A DNA stretch of 64,000 bases from JBFMCT01 sp046565765 (lineage in GTDB: Bacteria; Actinomycetota; Acidimicrobiia; Acidimicrobiales; AC-14): positions 62,001-126,000 of the forward strand of contig JBKHXX010000057.1 of the NCBI GenBank assembly GCA_046565765.1. Reading direction: 5' to 3'. Every line of letters begins with the position of its first letter. Positions within the stretch are counted from its first letter, which is position 1. Below, piece by piece: positions 1 to 8,608 of the stretch. The notes under the pieces are model-generated. The model was not told the DNA's origin, searched no databases, and saw nothing but the letters and a program-made list of their open reading frames with translations. A program made the position numbers and the translations under genes.

Positions 1-1200
1 CAGCAGGGCCGGCTCGAGGCCCACCTCTTCGGCCTGTCGACCACCGCGTCACCGGCCAAGGAGGTCCGGGTCTTCGGATTGGGTGCCGAGCTTGCCGACC
101 GCCGGCGGCGGGCATGGGACGACGTCACGGACACGGTCGCCCGCGCCCAGCTCCGGTCTGGCCTCTTGCGGACCGCGGGCTGGCTGCCCTTCGCAGCCGG
201 CTACCTCGCCGCGGTGGGCCTCGCCCTCGTTCGTGCCGGCCAGGGTGAGGCCACGCCCGGCGACGTCCTGCTGGTGATGGTCCTGTCCGGGCAGGTCAAT
301 GGTCAGGTCGCCCAGGTGCTGCACGTCGCCAACCGCTCGGCGACGGCGGTGCGGGTCCTCGGCCACCTCTTCTGGTTGGAAGACCACGCCCGCGACGCCA
401 TCGCACGCACGACCCCCGCCGAGCCCGTGCCCGTGCCCGACAAGCTTCGGCAAGGCATCGACCTGGAGGGCGTCTCGTTCGGTTATGGCGGCGAGGACGT
501 ACTGCGCGACATCACCCTGCACCTACCGGCCGGGTCGACGGTGGCCATCGTGGGCGAGAACGGCACCGGCAAGACCACTCTCGTCAAGCTCCTGTGCCGG
601 TTCTACGAGACGACGTCCGGAGCGATCCGCATGGACGGCGTGGACCTGCGCCGCTTCGACGTCGACGAGTGGCGCCGGCGTGTCTCCGGCGGCTTCCAGG
701 ACTTCGCCCGGATCGAGCTGACGCTCCGGGAGTCCGTGGGCATCGGCGACATCGCATCGGTCGACGACCCTGTCGCCGTCAGCCGCGCGCTGGACCGGGT
801 CGGCGCAGACCTGGCCGTGGGTATCGAACAGCAGCTGGGCCAGCAGTGGCTGGGCGGCGTCGACCTGTCGGAGGGCCAGTGGCAGAAGGTGGCCATGGCC
901 AGAGCGATGATGCGCAAGGAGCCGCTCCTGCTGCTTCTCGACGAGCCAACGTCGGGCCTCGACGCCCACGCGGAGCACGCCCTGTTCGAGCTCTTCGCCG
1001 GCGTTGCCGCCGAGGCGGCGACCCGGACCGGTGCCATTGCCCTGTTCGTGTCCCACCGGTTCTCGACGGTCCGGATGGCCGACCACATCGTGGTCCTCGC
1101 CGGCGGGCGGGTGGTGGAGCAGGGCGACCATGCCTCGCTCATGGGTGCCGCCGGCCTTTATCGAGAGCTGTACGAGATCCAGTCGCGGGCATACAGGTAG
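1..1200 (+). CDS. ABC exporter, C-terminal part (partial)
   Basis: The frame is open from base 1, so the true start lies upstream; 399 residues are visible. Residues 1-130 are the end of a transmembrane domain, and residues about 145-399 are an ATPase domain. It has a Walker A (GENGTGKTT, about 185-193), a signature LSEGQ (289-293), a Walker B ending in D314-E315 and an H-loop His at about 352. Membrane and ATPase domains on one chain are typical of MsbA/MDR-like half exporters. The substrate cannot be told. The A-loop aromatic (FGYGG) is present, so the ATPase should be active. Confidence 0.9.
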   Translation, partial: QQGRLEAHLFGLSTTASPAKEVRVFGLGAELADRRRRAWDDVTDTVARAQLRSGLLRTAGWLPFAAGYLAAVGLALVRAGQGEATPGDVLLVMVLSGQVNGQVAQVLHVANRSATAVRVLGHLFWLEDHARDAIARTTPAEPVPVPDKLRQGIDLEGVSFGYGGEDVLRDITLHLPAGSTVAIVGENGTGKTTLVKLLCRFYETTSGAIRMDGVDLRRFDVDEWRRRVSGGFQDFARIELTLRESVGIGDIASVDDPVAVSRALDRVGADLAVGIEQQLGQQWLGGVDLSEGQWQKVAMARAMMRKEPLLLLLDEPTSGLDAHAEHALFELFAGVAAEAATRTGAIALFVSHRFSTVRMADHIVVLAGGRVVEQGDHASLMGAAGLYRELYEIQSRAYR

Positions 1201-1278
1201 TGCCGTGCGATAGGGGGCCTTGCGTTGCCGGCCGGTCCGCAGACTGCGCGAGCGCGGCCCTTGCGTAGCCTCAGCCTG

Positions 1279-1932
1279 GTGACTCCCCGTTCCGGGACGA
1301 GGCGCCCACCGAACCTCGAACATGAGCTCGCCGTCGCTGCTGTCAACGTCGTCGATGGCGCGGAGATCAGCGACACGCTCGTGGTCGGCGACCTCTCCGA
1401 GCTGGTCGCGTCCGGCGTCGAGTGGACGGGATGTCGCTTCGATGCTGCCTGCCTCGTCGGCACCCGCCTGGAGGCGAGCCGACTCGTTGACTGCGTCCTG
1501 ACCGGCTGCGACCTTTCCGGGCTCGTGTTCGACCAAGGCTCGTGCACCCGGGTGGAGTTCCGTGGCTGCCGGCTCTCGGGTGTTCAGGCGGCTGGCGGAC
1601 GGTTCCGGGATGTCGCTTTCGTCGATTGCCGACTCGACGCCGCCAACTTCAGGATGTCCCGGTGGGACCGCGCAGAGTTCGACGGCTGCGACCTCGCCGA
1701 AGTCGACCTGTACGGGGCCGAAATGCCGGCGTGTCGCTTCGCGCGCTGCGACATGAGTGGCGCCCACGTCTCAAAGAGCAACCTGTCGGGAGCGCGGTTC
1801 GCTCGGTCGCGCCTCGACGGGATCACCGGAGCGGACGCGTTGCAGGGCATCGCCATCAGCAGCGACCAGCTGATCCCCGTCGCGCTCGCAGTGTTCGCTG
1901 CCCGGGCGATCGTGGTGGACGATTCGCTGTGA
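1279..1932 (+). CDS. pentapeptide-repeat-like protein
   Basis: The 217-residue protein is built from about twenty-residue units with repeated C-x-F/L and A/D-L/F patterns (for example CRFDAACLVGT, CDLSGLVF, CDMSGAHV). This resembles a right-handed quadrilateral beta-helix of pentapeptide-repeat proteins. The repeats run from about residue 40 to 190 and are degenerate and Cys-rich. I chose the GTG at 1279 because a TAGCCT -10 motif sits 7 nt upstream, as in a leaderless transcript; a TTG at 1225 would add 18 unremarkable residues. There is no signal peptide. Function is unknown; some family members mimic DNA and protect gyrase, but nothing here points to that. Confidence 0.7.
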   Translation: MTPRSGTRRPPNLEHELAVAAVNVVDGAEISDTLVVGDLSELVASGVEWTGCRFDAACLVGTRLEASRLVDCVLTGCDLSGLVFDQGSCTRVEFRGCRLSGVQAAGGRFRDVAFVDCRLDAANFRMSRWDRAEFDGCDLAEVDLYGAEMPACRFARCDMSGAHVSKSNLSGARFARSRLDGITGADALQGIAISSDQLIPVALAVFAARAIVVDDSL

Positions 1933-2118
1933 CCCCAGTCTGCATTGACGGGGAGGCAGCGTCCACGCCTGGGGCCCCAGGCCGTCCCAAGTCCCATCGA
2001 CTTGCCTGTGAGGGCGGAGGGTAGGGGCCCTGGCCGGCGCGTGGTCCGTAGTTCTGGACGCCGGAGGGGACAGTGGACGGCGTGTGATCGGGCACTCGGG
2101 TTAGGCCGCTACGACCGT

Positions 2119-2466
2119 TCACCCCAGCGCGCGAATCCGAAGTCCGCGGACCGCTTCGAAATGCTTCGTGTTGCGAGTCGCGAGACCGAGGTTCCGCTCC
2201 AACGCCGTCGCGGCGATCAGGGCGTCGGGCAGGCGGACTCCTGTCTCTCGTCGGATTCGGCCGGCTCGTTCCGCGATCACCCGGTCAACCGGCACCTCGC
2301 GAAAGGGAGCGAGCACCCGAGTGGCGAGGTCGGTGCCCGTCGCCCCCGCGAACAACTCGGCTCGAGTGATGACCGAGTAGTAGAGGCGGTGACGACCGGC
2401 CTTCAGCTCGGCGGCGCCGCGAAGGTGGTCGATGAAGATGTCGGTGTCGACGAGGATGTCAGCCAC
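2119..2466 (-). CDS. PIN-domain toxin (VapC family)
   Basis: This 115-residue protein starts with the PIN signature ILVDTDIFIDHL. It carries further acidic positions at RAELFAG and LPDALIAATAL, matching the metal-binding acid cluster of VapC ribonucleases. The last usual Asp is replaced in TRNTKHF, so one ligand of the quartet may be missing. The GTG start overlaps the stop of the upstream ribbon-helix-helix antitoxin by 8 nt, the normal coupling for a toxin-antitoxin pair. By family knowledge it would cleave RNA unless bound by its partner; the target RNA cannot be inferred. Confidence 0.88.
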   Translation of the reverse strand: MADILVDTDIFIDHLRGAAELKAGRHRLYYSVITRAELFAGATGTDLATRVLAPFREVPVDRVIAERAGRIRRETGVRLPDALIAATALERNLGLATRNTKHFEAVRGLRIRALG

Positions 2467-2677
2467 GGTCCCACTCGTCGCGGCGGGGCGAGCGAGCGTC
2501 CGGATCGGCGCCGAAGGTGGACGCCAGGGCTGCGGATGCGTCGCGCTCGGCGTTGAGGTAGGCGTCGAGCGCCCGACGGACGACCTCGGCCAGCGTCACA
2601 CCCTCGGCGCGGGCGATCTCATCAATCCTGCGCCGCTGGTCTTCGGTGAGGTACACCTGTGTACGAGTGGCCGACAT
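2459..2677 (-). CDS. ribbon-helix-helix antitoxin (VapB/CopG type)
   Basis: The 72-residue protein has an N-terminal ribbon-helix-helix: strand TRTQVYLTEDQ followed by two helices ending at RRALDAYL (residues 5-45). The acidic, disordered-looking C-terminus (about 46-72) would wrap the toxin. It is the first gene of the pair and overlaps vapC by 8 nt. A TATACT -10 on the minus strand ends 8 nt before the ATG, implying a leaderless transcript. The promoter is embedded in two ATACAGCAC direct repeats (see the regulatory entry), a plausible autoregulatory operator. Confidence 0.85.
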   Translation of the reverse strand: MSATRTQVYLTEDQRRRIDEIARAEGVTLAEVVRRALDAYLNAERDASAALASTFGADPDARSPRRDEWDRG

Positions 2678-2697
2678 ACAGCACCAGTATACAGCAC
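2676..2697 (-). promoter_or_regulatory. leaderless promoter and direct-repeat operator of the RHH/PIN pair
   Basis: Two perfect 9-bp direct repeats ATACAGCAC lie at 2676-2684 and 2689-2697, 13 bp apart start to start. The -10 hexamer TATACT (minus strand, 2691-2686) lies between and overlaps them. Ribbon-helix-helix antitoxins bind short repeated sites over their own promoter, so this is a likely autorepression operator. No experimental support is available. Confidence 0.55.
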
Positions 2698-2780
2698 ATC
2701 GAGCCGGACGACGAGCTCGTAAGCCCTATCCCGAAGTCCATCTCCGCGCTGCCCGCCGCCAGGCGAACATGCCCAACGGC

Positions 2781-4205
<1,425 letters not shown>

Positions 4206-4266
4206 AGTTTCCTCCTCCGCGACGGGAAACGGGGCTTACGGTGGCGGCCGCCGATTTCCCTCTCAT

Positions 4267-4302
4267 TGCACCTTCGTGAACTGAGTGTGAACTGAGGGGA
4301 CC
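4267..4302. promoter_or_regulatory. helically phased half-sites between the two glutamine synthetase genes
   Basis: The divergent intergenic region holds TGCAC (4267), TGAAC (4277), TGAAC (4288) and GGACC (4298), spaced 10-11 bp. The central part is a tandem repeat GTGAACTGAG (4276-4285 and 4287-4296). GlnR boxes are also arrays of short half-sites ending in AC with 11-bp spacing, and a GlnR-like gene lies in this cluster. The match to the published consensus is only partial, so this is an inference. Confidence 0.4.
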
Positions 4303-4312
4303 CCGCCTTATC

Positions 4313-4334
4313 GCCTGCGAAGATAGTCGCAGGC
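4313..4334 (+). promoter_or_regulatory. perfect inverted repeat before the glnA2-like start
   Basis: GCCTGCGA and TCGCAGGC (8 bp, perfect) flank a 6-base loop just upstream of the ribosome-binding site GGAGGAGG. It could be an operator dyad or a 5'-UTR hairpin. The loop plus first right-arm base contains GATAGT, which could also serve as the -10; in that case the dyad would be a promoter-overlapping operator. Confidence 0.45.
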
Positions 4335-4349
4335 ACCGGAGGAGGAGCG

Positions 4350-5684
4350 ATGGAACGCCAGCAGGACTACGTGCTGCGATCGGTGGAGGAGCGCGGCATC
4401 CGCTTCATCCGCCTCTGGTTCACCGACGTCCTCGGGCAGCTCAAGTCGATCAACATCGTGCCCGGCGAGCTGGAGACGGCGTTCGAGGAGGGCATGACCT
4501 TCGACGGCTCCGCCATCGACGGCTTCAGCCGCATCCAGGAGTCGGACATGTTGCTCCGCCCGGATCCCAACACGTTCGAGCTGCTGCCGTGGCGGGGCGA
4601 GGACGCCCCGGTGGCCCGCATGTTCTGCGACGTCACCAACCTCGACGGGTCAGCGTTCGAGGGTGATCCCCGCCACGTCCTGCGGCGCAACCTGGAGCGC
4701 GCCCGCGAACGGGGGCTCACGTTCTATGTCGGGCCCGACCTGGAGTTCTTCTACTTCCTCATGGACAACGGCCGGCCGGCTCCCAAGCCCCTCGACATGG
4801 GGTCGTACTTCGACCTCACCACGACCGACGTGGCCACCGACCTCCGCAAGCGGACGATCCTCGGCCTGGAGGCGATGGGCATCCCCGTGCGCTACAGCCA
4901 CCACGAGGACAGCCCCGGCCAGTACGAGATCGACCTCCGCTACACCGACGCCCTGACCATGGCCGACAACGTCATGACGTTCAAGCTGGTGGTCAAGGAG
5001 ATCGCCCTGGAACGGGGCGTGCACGCCACGTTCATGCCGAAGCCGCTGGCGGGCGTGCAGGGATCGGGCATGCACACCCACTTCTCGCTCTTCGAGGGGG
5101 ACGAGAACGCCTTCTACGACGCCGACGACGAATACCACCTGTCCGACCTGGCCAAGGGGTTCATCGCCGGCCTGCTCAAGCACGCCCGGGAGATCACCGC
5201 CGTCACCAACCAGTGGGTGAACTCCTACAAGCGGCTGGTGGTGGGCTTCGAGGCGCCCGTCTACGTGGCCTGGGCCCGCAACAACCGTTCCGCGCTGGTG
5301 CGTGTGCCGGGCGCCCGCAAGGGCAAGGAGTCGTCGACCCGGATCGAGTTCCGGGCGCCCGACCCCGCCTGCAACCCGTACCTTGCGTTCGCGGCGGTGC
5401 TCGGCGCTGGGCTGCGGGGCATCGAGAAGGGCTACGAGCTGCCCGACGAGCTGACCGCCAACCTCTACGAGATGACCCCGGCCGAGCGCATGGCCGAAGG
5501 CGTGGAGGCGCTGCCCGGGTCGTTGGAGGAAGCCATCGCCTGCATGGAACGCTCCGACCTGCTCGCCGACACGCTCGGCGAGCACGTCTTCGAGTGGTTC
5601 ATCCGCAACAAGCGGGCCGAGTGGGACGACTACCGCACCCAGGTCACGCCGTTCGAGATCGAGCGCTACCTCCCCATCCTCTGA
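4350..5684 (+). CDS. glnA: glutamine synthetase type I (GSI-alpha, GlnA2-like)
   Basis: This 444-residue paralogue closely follows mycobacterial GlnA2 from its first residues (MERQQDYVLRSVEERGIRFI). It keeps the active-site segments FDGSAIDGF, GPDLEFFYF and MHTHFSLFEG. It lacks the YDLPPEE adenylylation segment (NLYEMTPAE is found instead), so it should not be controlled by adenylylation. The ATG has a strong GGAGGAGG site. The stop overlaps the start of the GlnR-type gene (ATGA), so the two are translationally coupled. The duplicate may serve glutamate or poly-Glu metabolism, or low-ammonia conditions; the sequence does not decide this. Confidence 0.94.
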   Translation: MERQQDYVLRSVEERGIRFIRLWFTDVLGQLKSINIVPGELETAFEEGMTFDGSAIDGFSRIQESDMLLRPDPNTFELLPWRGEDAPVARMFCDVTNLDGSAFEGDPRHVLRRNLERARERGLTFYVGPDLEFFYFLMDNGRPAPKPLDMGSYFDLTTTDVATDLRKRTILGLEAMGIPVRYSHHEDSPGQYEIDLRYTDALTMADNVMTFKLVVKEIALERGVHATFMPKPLAGVQGSGMHTHFSLFEGDENAFYDADDEYHLSDLAKGFIAGLLKHAREITAVTNQWVNSYKRLVVGFEAPVYVAWARNNRSALVRVPGARKGKESSTRIEFRAPDPACNPYLAFAAVLGAGLRGIEKGYELPDELTANLYEMTPAERMAEGVEALPGSLEEAIACMERSDLLADTLGEHVFEWFIRNKRAEWDDYRTQVTPFEIERYLPIL

Positions 5685-6364
5685 TGGAGCCCCTGCTCGT
5701 CTACCCCGATCCGCCGCCCCAGGCGCTGGCCCAGGCGCTCGACCTCGGCGGCTACCCGTGGGTCCCCGTGGGCCGCATCGCCGATGCCGACAGCAGCCAG
5801 CCCGACGACGGCTGGTCGGGCGCCATCGTGTGCGCCGAGCCCCAACCCGACGGTGCGTTCGAGCTGTGCCGCCTGCTGCGCAAGCGCGACCTCCCGTTGT
5901 CGCCGTTGCTGCTCGTGGTGGGGCCCGACCAGCTCGACGACCTCGAGCTTCGCGAGGACCTCTTCGACGACTTCGTGGTTGCGCCGTTCCGGGCCCACGA
6001 GCTGGAGGCCCGGCTCAAGCACCTGTTCTGGCGGACGGGCACGGGCACCCGCCCGGAGCTGATCGAGTACGGACCGCTCGTCCTCAACCTCGAGACCTAC
6101 CAGGCCGCCATCATGGGCAAGCCGCTCGACCTAACCTACATGGAGTACGAGCTGCTGCGGTTCCTGGCCGCCCACCCGGGCAAGGTGTTCACCCGTGAGG
6201 TCCTGCTCTCCCGGGTGTGGGGATACGAGTACTACGGCGGCGCGAGGACGGTCGACGTCCACGTGCGGCGCCTGCGGGCCAAGCTCGGCGAGGAGCACGC
6301 CAACCTCATCTCCACCGTACGCTCGGTGGGCTACCGCTTCGGGCAGTCGAGGTGGGCCGTCTGA
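5684..6364 (+). CDS. glnR: GlnR-type nitrogen response regulator (OmpR-family winged helix)
   Basis: The 226-residue protein has an atypical receiver-like domain (1-115) and an OmpR/PhoB winged-helix domain (about 130-222). Segments such as LDLTYMEYELLRFLA and GGARTVDVHVRRLRAKLG closely match mycobacterial and streptomycete GlnR. The usual phosphoacceptor position is not an Asp (VCAEPQPD), as expected for the orphan, non-phosphorylated GlnR receiver. It overlaps the glnA2-like stop by one base. In actinomycetes GlnR activates glnA, amt and nitrite genes under nitrogen limitation, so the position beside two glutamine synthetases supports this assignment. Confidence 0.85.
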   Translation: MEPLLVYPDPPPQALAQALDLGGYPWVPVGRIADADSSQPDDGWSGAIVCAEPQPDGAFELCRLLRKRDLPLSPLLLVVGPDQLDDLELREDLFDDFVVAPFRAHELEARLKHLFWRTGTGTRPELIEYGPLVLNLETYQAAIMGKPLDLTYMEYELLRFLAAHPGKVFTREVLLSRVWGYEYYGGARTVDVHVRRLRAKLGEEHANLISTVRSVGYRFGQSRWAV

Positions 6365-6375
6365 CCACCTCGACC

Positions 6376-6422
6376 TTTCGGGGCGCCGGAACCACGCAGG
6401 CCGTGGTCCGGCCGCCCCGAAA
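6376..6422. terminator. bidirectional hairpin terminator
   Basis: The arms TTTCGGGGC (6376) and GCCCCGAAA (ending 6422) pair perfectly. The stem continues inward through CCGGAACCACG / CGTGGTCCGG with a single bulged A and a 5-base loop. A long GC stem flanked by A and T runs lies between two convergent genes (glnR and the DsbA-like gene) and would terminate both. Confidence 0.8.
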
Positions 6423-6433
6423 CGGCGTGAAGG

Positions 6434-7036
6434 TCAGCGGGGGATGATCGTGTGCTTGAACTCGTTGAGCTGGGGCCAGCCGACGAGCAGGTCGAGCACC
6501 CGCTCCACCGTCGTGATGGCGAGCTGACCGTCGCCCCCGGGGCGGTGCATGACCCGGACGAACACGGCGTCGTCGTCGGCGATGATCGTGGGCACGCCGA
6601 ACACCCGCTGCTCGGCGACGGCCGCCTCGTGCTCCTTGCGGAACGTCGCCAGCGGCCACCCGGCGTCCACCTCGGCGAACACCGCGTCGGCGTCGAGGCC
6701 CACGCCCCGGACCGCCTCCCGGAGCACGCCGACGTCCCGCAGGTCGGCCCCGTGATCGTGCCGGCAGGCGAACAGGGCCCCGTGGGCGGCCAGGAACCTC
6801 TCGGGCCAGTGGTCCCGTACCGCCACGCCCACCTGGCCGGCGAGCAGGCTGCGGCATACGACCGGGTTGTCCCACGCGTCGAGCTCGCCCTCCTCCACGT
6901 GGACCTGGTCGAGCGAGAAGGGGACGAAGCGGACGTCCCAGTCGGCGCCGGCCGCCAGCCCCGCCAACAGGTGCTCGTGGAGGTTCCGGGCAAAGGGGCA
7001 GCGGTAGTCCCAGGTGACGGCGAAGGAGCGGGTCAT
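6434..7036 (-). CDS. DsbA-family thioredoxin-fold protein
   Basis: The 200-residue protein has a thioredoxin-like start (AVTWDYRCPFARNLHEHL) and, about 150 residues later, the cis-Pro loop FGVPTI. This is the layout of DsbA/FrnE/HCCA-isomerase-like proteins with a helical insert. The redox motif reads CPFA, so the resolving Cys is missing; it may be a monothiol enzyme or an isomerase-like member. There is no signal peptide, so it is cytoplasmic. I chose the ATG at 7036 because it overlaps the RidA stop (ATGA); an upstream start at 7060 would run into ridA. Confidence 0.75.
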   Translation of the reverse strand: MTRSFAVTWDYRCPFARNLHEHLLAGLAAGADWDVRFVPFSLDQVHVEEGELDAWDNPVVCRSLLAGQVGVAVRDHWPERFLAAHGALFACRHDHGADLRDVGVLREAVRGVGLDADAVFAEVDAGWPLATFRKEHEAAVAEQRVFGVPTIIADDDAVFVRVMHRPGGDGQLAITTVERVLDLLVGWPQLNEFKHTIIPR

Positions 7037-7389
7037 GCCTGGGCTCCTACCCACGCCCACGCCTCGATCTCGACCAGGGCCCCGAGAGGGAGGCCGGCCA
7101 CCGCCACCGTGGCCCGGGCCGGGCGATGGTCGCCGAAGGCCTCGATGTAGATCTCGTTGACGATCCGGTAGTCGTCGATGTGGCGCAGGAAGATCGTGGT
7201 CTTGACGACGTGGTCCATCGTCGCCCCCTGGCCGTCAAGCAGGCCGGCCAGGTTGGCCAGGGCCTGGCGGGCCTCGGCCGCCACCCCGCCGTGGACCAGC
7301 TTGCCGTCGGCCAGGCCGACCTGGCCGGAGACGATCAACCAGTCGCCGGCGCGAACGATCGGCGTGTAGGGGCCCACAGGCGTGCTCAT
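7033..7389 (-). CDS. ridA: RidA family (2-iminobutanoate/2-iminopropanoate) deaminase
   Basis: At 118 residues this is the normal size for a RidA/YjgF/UK114 trimer subunit. The family pattern is clear: GPYTPIVRAGDWLIVSGQV near the start, then ALANLAGLLDGQGATMDHVVKTTIFL and ARATVAVAGLPLGALVEIEAWA. RidA removes reactive enamine/imine by-products of PLP enzymes. The start is ATG and the gene is coupled to the downstream DsbA-like gene by a 4-base overlap. Confidence 0.9.
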   Translation of the reverse strand: MSTPVGPYTPIVRAGDWLIVSGQVGLADGKLVHGGVAAEARQALANLAGLLDGQGATMDHVVKTTIFLRHIDDYRIVNEIYIEAFGDHRPARATVAVAGLPLGALVEIEAWAWVGAQA

Positions 7390-7416
7390 GCCCGCATTCT
7401 TCCCGAGAACGACGAA

Positions 7417-7441
7417 ACCCCCGGGCGGGCGGCCCGGGGGT
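7417..7441 (-). terminator. hairpin terminator downstream of the IscA-type gene
   Basis: The arms ACCCCCGGGC and GCCCGGGGGT form a perfect 10-bp stem around a 5-base loop. Flanking TCTTC/GAAGA segments could extend it. Read on the minus strand it is followed by a short T run. It separates the IscA-type gene from ridA. Confidence 0.75.
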
Positions 7442-7464
7442 CTCGAAGAAGAGCTGTCGGCGGC

Positions 7465-7824
7465 TTAGGAGAAGGACGAGCCGCAGCCGCAGGTGCGGGT
7501 GGCGTTGGGGTTGTTGATGGCGAACCCGGCCCCCTGGAGACCGTCCTTGTAGTCGAGGGAAGCGCCCTTGAGGTAGGGAGCGGAGGCGGCGTCGACCACC
7601 ACCCGTACGCCCGCGGCGTCGGTGACGGTGTCGTCGGGAGCGAACTCCGAGTCGAAGAACATCTCGTAGCTGAAGCCCGAGCAGCCACCGGGACGGACGG
7701 CCACCCGGAGGGCCAGCTCGTCGTTGCCCTCGGCCTTGATGAGGTCGCGCACCTTGACGGCAGCGGCGTCGCTCAGGTTGAGGATCGGCTGCTGGCCGAT
7801 GGTGATGGGCTCGCTCACACTCAT
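7465..7824 (-). CDS. A-type iron-sulfur carrier (IscA/ErpA/HesB family)
   Basis: The 119-residue protein carries the three invariant cysteines of A-type carriers: C48 in PGGCSGFSY, and C112 and C114 in the C-terminal CGCGSSF. It delivers iron-sulfur clusters to apoproteins in the cytoplasm. The ATG has an AGGAGG site. It lies next to a SufR-like regulator and Mrp, making an iron-sulfur neighbourhood; which target enzyme it serves is unknown. Confidence 0.92.
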   Translation of the reverse strand: MSVSEPITIGQQPILNLSDAAAVKVRDLIKAEGNDELALRVAVRPGGCSGFSYEMFFDSEFAPDDTVTDAAGVRVVVDAASAPYLKGASLDYKDGLQGAGFAINNPNATRTCGCGSSFS

Positions 7825-7860
7825 TGGGACATCCTCCTCGGGTGTCTTCTCGACTCCAGT

Positions 7861-8568
7861 TTACCGGACCGACAGCTCCACTTGGCACGGGTCGCGATCG
7901 GCCAGCGTTCCAAAACGTTCAACGCTGGCGCCGCCGATCTCTTCCACAAATCCTTCGATCAGGCCGCGATGCAGGTGGCAGACGATCTCCGGGTGGGCCT
8001 CCGCCAGCTCCCGGTAGGGGCAGTGGGTGAAGGCGATGGTGACCAGGTCGCCGTCGTCGGCCACGGCCGGGTCGAAGCCCAGCTCGGCCAGGGCGCCGGT
8101 GAGGGCCTCCACGCATCCGGGGCGGGGCGGGCGGGTGGCCGCCAGGGCCCGGCCCTGGTCGGTGGCCGCGCCGGCCGCCTCGTCGGAGCCGACGCCGGCG
8201 GTGGCCGCCACCCGGGCCAGCAGGCGGGCCAGGAGGGGGAAGGCGGGAGGCTCGAGACCGAGCGAGGGGGCGGCGGCGGTGAGGTGGTACCGGTGCTGCG
8301 GCCGTCCCACGCTGCCCCGGTTGTCGATCTCCACCTCCAGCAGGCCGACCTCTCGCATCCGCTCCAGGTGGGGACGGACGGTGTTGGGGTGCAGGCCCAG
8401 CGTGTCGGCGATGTCGGCAGTCGAGCGGGGGGACTGCGACCGGGCCAGCTCCAGGTAGATGGCGTAGCGGGTGTTGTCGCCGAGGGCCTTCAGGACGGCC
8501 AGGCGGGCGGTGCCGGGATCGGCCTCTGCAGCCTCCCCAACCAGCTCCTGCCCTTCGTCAACTGCCAC
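7861..8568 (-). CDS. SufR-like winged-helix regulator with C-terminal cysteines
   Basis: The 235-residue protein begins at GTG 8568. Residues about 15-95 form an ArsR/DeoR-like winged helix (LGLHPNTVRPHLERMREVGLL), and the C-terminal half contains a conserved ligand region, GCVEALTG and HCPYRELAEAHPEIVCHLH. These Cys/His residues match the cluster-binding end of SufR-type repressors known in cyanobacteria and mycobacteria. It is divergent from mrp across a 40-bp spacer that holds a perfect palindrome and two leaderless -10 boxes. It probably senses iron-sulfur status and represses itself and mrp; this role is inferred. Confidence 0.8.
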   Translation of the reverse strand: MAVDEGQELVGEAAEADPGTARLAVLKALGDNTRYAIYLELARSQSPRSTADIADTLGLHPNTVRPHLERMREVGLLEVEIDNRGSVGRPQHRYHLTAAAPSLGLEPPAFPLLARLLARVAATAGVGSDEAAGAATDQGRALAATRPPRPGCVEALTGALAELGFDPAVADDGDLVTIAFTHCPYRELAEAHPEIVCHLHRGLIEGFVEEIGGASVERFGTLADRDPCQVELSVR

Positions 8569-8576
8569 GACCTGGC

Positions 8577-8602
8577 ATATTACCGGCCTCGACCGGTAAA
8601 AT
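8577..8602. promoter_or_regulatory. divergent leaderless promoters sharing a palindromic operator
   Basis: TTACCGG (8580-8586) and CCGGTAA (8593-8599) form a perfect dyad with a 6-bp spacer. On the plus strand TAAAAT (8597-8602) lies 6 nt before the mrp GTG. On the minus strand TAATAT (8582-8577) lies 8 nt before the regulator GTG. Both -10 elements overlap the dyad ends, so one bound dimer could block both promoters. Confidence 0.7.
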
Positions 8603-8608
8603 CCATCC

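Noticed and set aside
1967..1982. Perfect 16-bp palindrome GCCTGGGGCCCCAGGC
   Set aside because: With no loop and no T run it is not a terminator; a GC-only palindrome of this size can occur by chance here.
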